This document shows, in pieces, positions 5,589 to 10,400 of a stretch of DNA of 10,400 nt. Every line of letters starts with the position of its first letter. Position 1 is the stretch's first letter. The notes beneath the pieces are model-generated. The model was not told the origin of the DNA, ran no database searches, and saw only the letters and a list, made by a program, of their open reading frames with translations. The stretch comes from Georgenia sp. (GTDB taxonomy: Bacteria; Actinomycetota; Actinomycetes; Actinomycetales; Actinomycetaceae), in NCBI GenBank assembly GCA_027322565.1, contig DAHVRG010000272.1:1-10400 (forward strand). The letters are read 5' to 3'. A program made the position numbers and the translations under genes.

Positions 5589-6388
5589 CCCGCACACCCA
5601 TCCGACGGGCGGCGCTGACGGTGGCGCTCGCGGCCGGCCTGACCGCCGCCACCGGCGTCGCCCACGCCGACACCGGCTACGACGAGGCGATCCAGCTCTC
5701 CTGGGACGGCACCACGTACGTCGGCGTGACGACCGAGAGCTTCCTCGGCACGCCCGTCTCCGTGCCCGGCGACTCGGCGTCCCGGACGCTGCTCGTCCGC
5801 AACGACGGCCCCACCGCGGGCGTCCTGCGGGCCAGCATCGTCAACGTCGAGCTCGCCGACCCCGACGCGCAGGACGTCCACCACGAGCCCGACCACCGCA
5901 ACCCCGGCGAGGGCTACGGCGGTGCGGGGGACCAGGGCAGCTTCTACGACGACCTGCGCGTCCGCTGGGCGGGCGGGCGGGCCTCCGTCGCCGAGCTCCA
6001 CGAGCAGGTGCGCACGCCCATCCTCGAGGTCGAGCTCGGCACCGGCGAGCAGGTCCCGATCAACCTCGAGTACGAGATCCCGCTCGAGGCGACGTCCGGC
6101 AACCGGGCCAACGTCCCCGTCCGGGAGGCGTCCTTCGACGTCCTCCTCGAGATCGGGGGAGAGCTGCCCACCGACCCACCGGACTCCTCGCCCCCGCCGG
6201 CGCACCCCACCCCGGGGCGGACGTCGGACGTCTCCGCCCCCGTCCCGCCCGCCCCGGGCGGAGAGCTGCAGCGGACCGGTGTCGAGGCCGGGCTGCTCGT
6301 GCTCGCCGCGGTTGCCGCCCTCGGTGCCGGTGCCGGTCTCGCCCTCCTCACCGGGCGGCGACGCGCCGCCCACGACCCCGGGCCGTAG
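5585..6388 (+). CDS. Secreted cell-wall-anchored protein with LQRTG sorting signal
   Basis: Predicted 267 residues from the GTG at 5585, which overlaps the previous stop (GTGA). GGGGAGG (5574-5580) is the ribosome binding site. The frame is open far upstream, but that part is a shadow of neighbouring genes. An ordinary Sec signal peptide with predicted cleavage after GVAHA replaces the ALWS type, so this protein should use a housekeeping signal peptidase. The middle (about 30-195) is a beta-rich extracellular domain without a recognised family. About 198-225 is a Pro/Ser linker typical of wall-spanning segments. LQRTG (228-232), a hydrophobic helix and a basic tail GRRRAAHDPGP form a complete sortase sorting signal. 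As the last gene of the coupled set it could be the wall anchor or base of the fibre. The sortase is not in the window. Confidence 0.85.
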   Translation: MTRTPIRRAALTVALAAGLTAATGVAHADTGYDEAIQLSWDGTTYVGVTTESFLGTPVSVPGDSASRTLLVRNDGPTAGVLRASIVNVELADPDAQDVHHEPDHRNPGEGYGGAGDQGSFYDDLRVRWAGGRASVAELHEQVRTPILEVELGTGEQVPINLEYEIPLEATSGNRANVPVREASFDVLLEIGGELPTDPPDSSPPPAHPTPGRTSDVSAPVPPAPGGELQRTGVEAGLLVLAAVAALGAGAGLALLTGRRRAAHDPGP

Positions 6389-6460
6389 GCCCGAGCCCAG
6401 GTGTGCCCCCGAGTCCTTCGCCCGGACCTGCGGGGTGCTGATGGACGTGGTGGCGGGTCC

Positions 6461-6498
6461 GCCCGGACGGTCCCGGTGAAGTGATCGGCACCGGGACC
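6461..6498 (+). ncRNA. Conserved-loop hairpin element, copy 2
   Basis: GGTC (6469-6472) pairs with GACC (6495-6498) and CCGGTG (6473-6478) with CACCGG (6489-6494), an uninterrupted stem closed by the loop AAGTGATCGG (6479-6488). A further pair, 6468-6499, extends it. Loop, outer stem and the GCCCGG-NN lead-in match copy 1 at 200-238. The inner stem differs by compensatory changes (C-G to T-A, G-T to C-G, G-T to G-C). The distance from GACC to the next terminator stem is again 22 nt. Confidence 0.6.
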
Positions 6499-6519
6499 GA
6501 CCGTCCGCCGCCGCGTCCG

Positions 6520-6557
6520 GCGGGCGGAGCCGTTCTCCCCCGGACGGCTCCGCCCGC
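6520..6557 (+). terminator. Terminator hairpin at the end of the surface module
   Basis: Bases 6520-6533 pair perfectly with 6544-6557 (14 bp, 10-nt loop), followed only by GTT and a C-run. It occupies the same place relative to copy 2 of the conserved-loop hairpin as the T-tract terminator does to copy 1, and separates the module from infA. Confidence 0.65.
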
Positions 6558-6575
6558 GTTCCCCTGCCCGGAGGG

Positions 6576-6638
6576 TAGGATCGGCCCGCTCCTGTGAGTG
6601 AGGTCATGCACGCGTCACCCGGCCCGATGCCGTATGAT
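6576..6638 (+). promoter_or_regulatory. Candidate infA promoter -10 boxes
   Basis: TAGGAT (6576-6581) and TATGAT (6633-6638) both fit the TANNNT pattern of the main actinobacterial sigma factor. Neither has a clear -35 box at the usual distance. TATGAT is the better match and would give a leader of about 115-120 nt. A new promoter is expected because a terminator-like hairpin lies just upstream. Confidence 0.4.
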
Positions 6639-6762
6639 GGAGCGCTGGACGAGCGTGCCTGCCCACCTCCCTGCCTGGAACCGGGGAACGGGCGAGTTCC
6701 ACGGTGCGCCCCGGCGTCGCACGCGACGGCGGCCACGCAGGAGAGAAGAGTTAGCGGAGGAC

Positions 6763-6984
6763 ATGGCGAAGAAGGACGGCGTCATCGAGATCGAGGGCAG
6801 CGTGATCGAAGCGCTGCCGAACGCGATGTTCCGGGTGGAGCTGAGCAACGGACACAAGGTGCTCGCGCACATCTCCGGAAAGATGCGTCAGAACTACATC
6901 CGGATCCTTCCGGAGGACCGGGTCGTCGTCGAGCTGAGCCCGTACGACCTCACCCGGGGTCGCATCGTCTACCGCTACAAGTAA
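6763..6984 (+). CDS. infA: Translation initiation factor IF-1
   Basis: Complete 73-residue protein that binds the A-site of the 30S subunit during initiation. [27 protein letters not shown] and the ending [13 protein letters not shown] are the conserved family ends, and the single S1-like OB-fold domain fills the whole length. GCGGAGG (6754-6760) lies just ahead of the ATG. First gene of the ribosomal cluster with rpmJ, rpsM, rpsK, rpoA and rplQ. Its upstream neighbour is a surface-protein module rather than map, adk or secY, so it is probably driven by its own promoter. Confidence 0.98.
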   Translation: MAKKDGVIEIEGSVIEALPNAMFRVELSNGHKVLAHISGKMRQNYIRILPEDRVVVELSPYDLTRGRIVYRYK

Positions 6985-7038
6985 CCCACCCGACAATCGC
7001 CGCCGCGGCACCGTGCCGAGCGGCGGCGGAGGAATGCA

Positions 7039-7152
7039 ATGAAGGTCAAGCCCAGCGTCAAGAAGATCTGCGACAACTGCAAGGTCATCCGTCGGCACGG
7101 CCGCGTCATGGTGATCTGCAGCAACGTCCGCCACAAGCAGCGTCAGGGCTGA
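7039..7152 (+). CDS. rpmJ: 50S ribosomal protein L36
   Basis: A 37-residue gene read as [19 protein letters not shown] and ending in NVRHKQRQG. Cys11, Cys14, Cys27 and His32 give the complete zinc-binding set, so this is the C+ form of L36, which sits in domain V/VI of 23S rRNA in the large subunit. GGAGGAA (7028-7034) is the ribosome binding site. It lies 54 bases after infA, the standard order. Confidence 0.97.
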   Translation: MKVKPSVKKICDNCKVIRRHGRVMVICSNVRHKQRQG

Positions 7153-7287
7153 CCTGGCGACGGCGGCGACCTGCCGCCAACTGCTCCGTCAGCACCCCGG
7201 TGCAACCCCCGGTTCGGAGGCCGGGGCCTGCCCCGCTCGGGCGGGAGGGCGGAGCGGAGGACCTCCGAGCAGCATGAGGAGCACAAG

Positions 7288-7662
7288 TTGGCACGACTCG
7301 TCGGCGTCGACCTCCCCCGCGAGAAGCGGCTCGAGGTGGCGCTCACCTACATCTACGGCGTCGGGCGCACCCGCGCCAAGCAGGCGCTCGAGGCCACGGG
7401 CGTGAGCCCGGACCTGCGCGTCAAGGACATGACCGACAGCGACCTCGTCGCTCTTCGTGACTACATCGAGGGCAACTTCAAGGTCGAGGGTGACCTCCGC
7501 CGTGAGGTCCAGGCCGACATCCGCCGCAAGGTCGAGATCGGCTCCTACCAGGGCCTGCGTCACCGCCGCGGACTGCCCGTCCGCGGTCAGCGCACCAAGA
7601 CCAACGCCCGCACCCGCAAGGGTCCCAAGCGCACGGTGGCCGGCAAGAAGAAGGCCCGCTAA
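7288..7662 (+). CDS. rpsM: 30S ribosomal protein S13
   Basis: Complete 124-residue protein of the small-subunit head. It starts with TTG, a rare start codon. The choice is supported by the conserved N-terminus [11 protein letters not shown] and by GAGGAG (7276-7281) 6 nt upstream. The [10 protein letters not shown] helix-turn motif and the basic end [26 protein letters not shown] that binds 16S rRNA are intact. The 135-base gap after rpmJ contains stem-forming sequence (7207-7226, 7255-7267) but no reading frame I can support. Confidence 0.97.
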   Translation: MARLVGVDLPREKRLEVALTYIYGVGRTRAKQALEATGVSPDLRVKDMTDSDLVALRDYIEGNFKVEGDLRREVQADIRRKVEIGSYQGLRHRRGLPVRGQRTKTNARTRKGPKRTVAGKKKAR

Positions 7663-7732
7663 GTAGTCCGGTCGCACGTCCCGGCGCCCCGCGCCGCGTG
7701 CACCGGTCCGACGACCAGGAGAGAAGCACCAC

Positions 7733-8143
7733 ATGCCCCCCAAGACCCGCCAGGCCGCGGCCGCGGCCCGCAAGCCGCGCCGGAGCCAGCGCAAGAACGT
7801 CACGCACGGCCACGCTCACATCAAGAGCACGTTCAACAACACGATCGTCACGCTCACCGACCCCAACGGTGCCGTCATCAGCTGGGCCTCCTCGGGCCAG
7901 GTCGGCTTCAAGGGCTCGCGCAAGTCGACGCCCTTCGCCGCGCAGATGGCTGCCGAGGCCGCGGCCCGCCGCGCCCAGGAGCACGGCATGAAGAAGGTCG
8001 ACGTCTTCGTCAAGGGTCCCGGCTCCGGCCGGGAGACCGCGATCCGCTCCCTCCAGGCTGCCGGCCTCGCGGTGGGCTCGATCCAGGACGTCACGCCGCA
8101 GGCCCACAACGGCTGCCGTCCCCCGAAGCGTCGCCGCGTCTGA
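7733..8143 (+). CDS. rpsK: 30S ribosomal protein S11
   Basis: Complete 136-residue protein of the small-subunit platform. Recognised by [49 protein letters not shown] and the ending [13 protein letters not shown]. The N-terminal 20 residues are an Ala/Arg/Lys-rich extension usual in actinobacteria. AGGAGAG (7717-7723) precedes the ATG. The next gene is rpoA instead of rpsD. Confidence 0.98.
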   Translation: MPPKTRQAAAAARKPRRSQRKNVTHGHAHIKSTFNNTIVTLTDPNGAVISWASSGQVGFKGSRKSTPFAAQMAAEAAARRAQEHGMKKVDVFVKGPGSGRETAIRSLQAAGLAVGSIQDVTPQAHNGCRPPKRRRV

Positions 8144-8149
8144 GTACTC

Positions 8150-8208
8150 CTGCCGCACGCCGGCCACCCGGTCGGCGTGCGGCAGCACGCGAGGTGCCGG
8201 CACCTCGC
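8150..8208 (+). terminator. Tandem hairpins between rpsK and rpoA
   Basis: Bases 8150-8162 and 8173-8185 form a perfect 13-bp stem with a 10-nt loop. Four bases later, 8189-8208 is a perfect 20-base palindrome. Neither has a T-tract. They may terminate or process the transcript, so that rpoA and rplQ levels can differ from the upstream ribosomal genes. Confidence 0.5.
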
Positions 8209-8288
8209 CCCTGCCTCCCGGTCGGACCGATGACCGGAGGTGCCCTGCACGGCGTCATATAGCGGATGCCTGCTGAAAGGAACACATC

Positions 8289-9299
8289 GTGCTCATCGCA
8301 CAGCGCCCCGTCCTGACCGAAGAGGTCGTCACCCCGCAGCGCTCCCGGTTCGTCCTCGAGCCGCTGGAGCCCGGTTTCGGCTACACCCTCGGCAACTCCC
8401 TGCGTCGTACCCTCCTGTCCTCCATCCCGGGTGCCGCCGTGACGAGCATCCGGATCGACGGTGTGCTCCACGAGTTCTCCACCGTCCCGGGGGTCAAGGA
8501 GGACGTCACCGAGATCATCCTCAACATCAAGGACATCGTCGTCTCCTCCGAGCACGACGAGCCGGTCGTCATGTACCTGCGCAAGCAGGGCCCGGGCACC
8601 GTCACCGCCGGTGACATCACCCCGCCGGCTGGGGTCGAGGTCCACAACCCCGACCTGCACCTCGCGACGATCAACGCGAAGGGCAAGCTCGAGATCGAGC
8701 TGACGGTCGAGCGCGGCCGCGGCTACGTCTCCGCCGCGCAGAACAAGAGCTTCGACTCGGAGATCGGCCGCATTCCGGTCGACTCCATCTACTCCCCGGT
8801 CCTCAAGGTGACCTACAAGGTCGAGGCGACCCGTGTCGAGCAGCGCACCGACTTCGACAAGCTCATCGTCGACGTCGAGACGAAGAACTCGATGAGCCCG
8901 CGGGACGCGCTGGCCTCCGCCGGCAAGACCCTCGTCGAGCTGTTCGGGCTGGCCCGGGAGCTCAACGTCGAGGCCGAGGGCATCGAGATCGGTCCCTCGC
9001 CGACCGACGCGGCGCTCGCCGCCGACCTCGCCCTGCCGATCGAGGAGCTCGGGCTGCAGTCGCGGTCCTACAACTGCCTCAAGCGCGAGGGCATCCACAC
9101 CGTGGGCGAGCTCGTCGCCCGCAGTGAGGCCGACCTGCTGGACATCCGCAACTTCGGTGCCAAGTCGATCGGTGAGATCCGCGAGAAGCTCTCCGGTCTC
9201 GGCCTCAGCCTCAAGGACAGCACGGTCGACTACGACATCACTGCCGATGCCTCCGCCTACGAGGGCGACATCGAGTTCAGCGACGGCTCGCGCGACTGA
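8289..9299 (+). CDS. rpoA: RNA polymerase subunit alpha
   Basis: Complete 336-residue subunit that dimerises to start polymerase assembly and contacts promoter DNA and activators. The GTG start is set by GAAAGGAA (8275-8282) 6 nt upstream and by the conserved start [12 protein letters not shown]. The N-terminal domain (about 1-230) contains the dimer motif [15 protein letters not shown] (31-45). The C-terminal domain begins at P250, with R259, N262 and K265 matching the DNA-contacting R265, N268 and K271 of the Escherichia coli protein. The end is an acidic tail. It follows rpsK after 145 bases holding tandem hairpins, and an AT-rich CATATAG (8256-8262) may mark a weak own promoter. Confidence 0.99.
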   Translation: MLIAQRPVLTEEVVTPQRSRFVLEPLEPGFGYTLGNSLRRTLLSSIPGAAVTSIRIDGVLHEFSTVPGVKEDVTEIILNIKDIVVSSEHDEPVVMYLRKQGPGTVTAGDITPPAGVEVHNPDLHLATINAKGKLEIELTVERGRGYVSAAQNKSFDSEIGRIPVDSIYSPVLKVTYKVEATRVEQRTDFDKLIVDVETKNSMSPRDALASAGKTLVELFGLARELNVEAEGIEIGPSPTDAALAADLALPIEELGLQSRSYNCLKREGIHTVGELVARSEADLLDIRNFGAKSIGEIREKLSGLGLSLKDSTVDYDITADASAYEGDIEFSDGSRD

Positions 9300-9329
9300 C
9301 GCCACCAACGAATCACTACAGGAGAGAAC

Positions 9330-9941
9330 ATGCCCACTCCAGCCAAGGGCCCCCGTCTTGGTGGCAGCCCCGCCCATGAGCGGCACATGCTGGCGAACCT
9401 CGCCACCGCGCTGCTCGAGCACCGCTCCATCACGACCACGGAGCACCGCGCCAAGCGGCTGCGCCCCGTCGTCGAGAAGCTCATCACCCTCGGTAAGCGC
9501 GGTGACCTCCACGCGCGCCGCAAGGTGATGACGACCATCAGGGACAAGGGCGTGGTGCACGAACTGTTCACCGAGATCGCCCCCGCGATGGCCGAGCGTC
9601 AGGGCGGCTACACCCGGATCACCAAGACGGCACCGCGCAAGGGCGACAACGCCCCGATGGCGGTCATCGAGCTGGTCATGGAGCCGGTGAGCCCCAAGCA
9701 GGCCACCGTCCGTGAGGCCGAGAAGGCCACCGAGCGCGCCGCCAAGGCCGCCGAGCCGGCCGAGTCGCCGGAGAGCCCGGAGTCGCCCGAGTCCGCCGAC
9801 TCTGCTGAGGAGTCCGCCGAGGAGGCGACCGCGGAGGAGCAGGCTGCGGCCGAGACCTCCGCCGAGGCGACGACCGACGAGGCGAAGGACGCCGGCGCCG
9901 CCGACACCGGAGAGACCGCCGAGGGCACGCCCCGCGGCTGA
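9330..9941 (+). CDS. rplQ: 50S ribosomal protein L17 with acidic C-terminal extension
   Basis: Predicted 203 residues. The L17 core is about 1-118: [55 protein letters not shown], then [25 protein letters not shown]. The remaining 85 residues are a low-complexity Ala/Glu/Ser tail with SPE repeats ([18 protein letters not shown]), likely disordered. Acidic tails on L17 are known in actinobacteria; the bacterial core alone is near 120 residues. GGAGAG (9321-9326) precedes ATG, 30 bases after rpoA, so both are probably co-transcribed. A perfect hairpin follows the stop. Confidence 0.97.
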   Translation: MPTPAKGPRLGGSPAHERHMLANLATALLEHRSITTTEHRAKRLRPVVEKLITLGKRGDLHARRKVMTTIRDKGVVHELFTEIAPAMAERQGGYTRITKTAPRKGDNAPMAVIELVMEPVSPKQATVREAEKATERAAKAAEPAESPESPESPESADSAEESAEEATAEEQAAAETSAEATTDEAKDAGAADTGETAEGTPRG

Positions 9942-9977
9942 GACTGCGGCGCGCCCACCCGGCGCACCGTGCACGCA

Positions 9978-10010
9978 CGAGGCCCGCACCCCACAAGGGT
10001 GCGGGCCTCG
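9978..10010 (+). terminator. Terminator of the ribosomal/rpoA operon
   Basis: Bases 9978-9991 and 9997-10010 form a perfect 14-bp stem with a 5-nt loop (CACAA), 37 nt after the rplQ stop. No T-tract follows. Its position between operons supports a U-less terminator. Confidence 0.8.
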
Positions 10011-10076
10011 CGCCGTCCCGCGCCCCGGCGGGCCGGCAGCCCCGGCGAACTCGTCCCGTGCGTCGGAAGCGCGAAG

Positions 10077-10082
10077 TACCCT
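10077..10082 (+). promoter_or_regulatory. Candidate -10 box for the PqqD-like gene
   Basis: TACCCT fits the TANNNT pattern, lies downstream of the operon terminator and would start transcription about 50 nt before the GTG at 10143. No clear -35 box is visible near 10054-10060. Confidence 0.35.
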
Positions 10083-10142
10083 GGCAGGACCGCGACGGCG
10101 CAGAGCAGCGCCGCCGTAACGCCGAGAGTTCGAGGAGCGGAC

Positions 10143-10394
10143 GTGCAGCTGCGCAGCGAAGGCATCACCTGGCGGGAGATCGACGGCGAGCTCGTCATCC
10201 TCGACACCGAACGGTCGGTCTACCTCACGACGAACGCCTCCGGGTCGTTCCTCGCCAAGCTGCTCACCGCGGAGCGGTCCGGCGACGAGCTGGCCGAGGC
10301 CCTCGTGTCGCACTACGGCATCGACCGCGCCGCCGCGGAGGCCGACGTCGCGTCGTTCCTCGCCGAGCTGCGCGCCAAGAACCTGCTCCGGTGA
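10143..10394 (+). CDS. PqqD-family peptide-binding protein (RRE-like)
   Basis: Predicted 83 residues. The GTG at 10143 is chosen because GAGGAG (10132-10137) lies 5 nt upstream and the family fold starts here; the frame is open 174 bases further upstream without support. The layout is that of PqqD: a beta hairpin ITWREIDGELVILDTERSVYLTTNASGSFLAKLL, then helices around DELAEALVSHYGID and AEADVASFLAELRAKNLL. PqqD-like domains bind the leader of a precursor peptide and present it to a modifying enzyme in PQQ and other ribosomal-peptide pathways; many actinobacterial relatives sit beside lasso-peptide or sugar-related genes. Its stop overlaps a GTG start (GTGA), so the partner gene is the next one, cut by the window. 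The exact pathway is not visible. Confidence 0.85.
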   Translation: MQLRSEGITWREIDGELVILDTERSVYLTTNASGSFLAKLLTAERSGDELAEALVSHYGIDRAAAEADVASFLAELRAKNLLR

Positions 10395-10400
10395 CCCGCC
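10391..10400 (+). CDS. Start of the next gene (partial), coupled to the PqqD-like gene
   Basis: GTG ACC CGC C begins at 10391, overlapping the PqqD-like stop by 4 bases in the same GTGA arrangement seen at 4301 and 5585. Only three codons (MTR) are visible, so the product is unknown. The overlap suggests a functional partner of the PqqD-like protein. Confidence 0.45.

Larger units (their letters stand above)
6389..6762 (+). other. 374-base intergenic region before infA
   Basis: I see no gene in this gap. It contains, in order, a hairpin over the stop codon of the wall-anchored gene (6379-6384/6388-6393), an 8-bp stem at 6424-6431/6453-6460, the second conserved-loop hairpin, a terminator-like hairpin, one or two candidate infA promoters, and a leader of about 120 nt before infA. 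Confidence 0.65.

Noticed and set aside
9969..10142. N-terminal extension of the PqqD-like protein
   Set aside because: It would cross the operon terminator and promoter region, while the PqqD fold and a GAGGAG site begin at 10143.
8091..10313. 740-codon open frame on the minus strand opposite rpoA and rplQ
   Set aside because: It runs antisense to two certain genes and through the operon terminator; composition is that of a shadow frame.

Overview
The window is high-GC DNA with the gene style of an actinobacterium, probably of the order Micrococcales; the genus cannot be fixed from the sequence. Signs are the strong G/C bias at third codon positions, GTG and TTG starts, many hairpins without U-tracts, and an infA-rpmJ-rpsM-rpsK-rpoA-rplQ cluster with no rpsD between rpsK and rpoA.

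Left part (1-6388): an envelope or fibre module. It opens with the tail of a cell-wall-anchored protein (1-92) and a 511-base, strongly structured non-coding region (93-603). That region holds three large hairpins, an intrinsic terminator and a cluster of GGGTGA boxes around a likely promoter. Next come a secreted von Willebrand A (vWA) protein (604-2895), a TasA/camelysin-like exported protein (2997-3626), a SipW-type signal peptidase I (3711-4304), a second TasA-like gene whose signal peptide is broken by a frameshift (4301-4905), a third alternate-signal exported protein (4902-5588) and a cell-wall-anchored protein with an LQRTG sorting signal (5585-6388). The last four overlap or abut by ATGA/GTGA junctions. 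The simplest reading is that the SipW-type peptidase processes the exported proteins, whose signals end in ALWS[D/S]. These assemble on the surface with the vWA protein as adhesin or tip and the sorted protein as wall anchor or base.

Right part (6389-9941): infA, rpmJ, rpsM, rpsK, rpoA and rplQ, all intact, followed by a perfect 14-bp terminator hairpin. The usual upstream neighbours of infA (map, adk, secY) are replaced here by the surface module. The far right (10143-10400) starts a new unit with a PqqD-like peptide-binding protein that overlaps the next gene by GTGA.

The most unusual signal is a pair of about 39-nt elements at 200-238 and 6461-6498. They share an identical 10-nt loop (AAGTGATCGG), an identical outer stem (GGTC/GACC) and an inner stem whose pairs differ yet still pair. 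Each sits 22 nt before a terminator hairpin and follows a gene for a wall-anchored protein. I do not recognise this motif.
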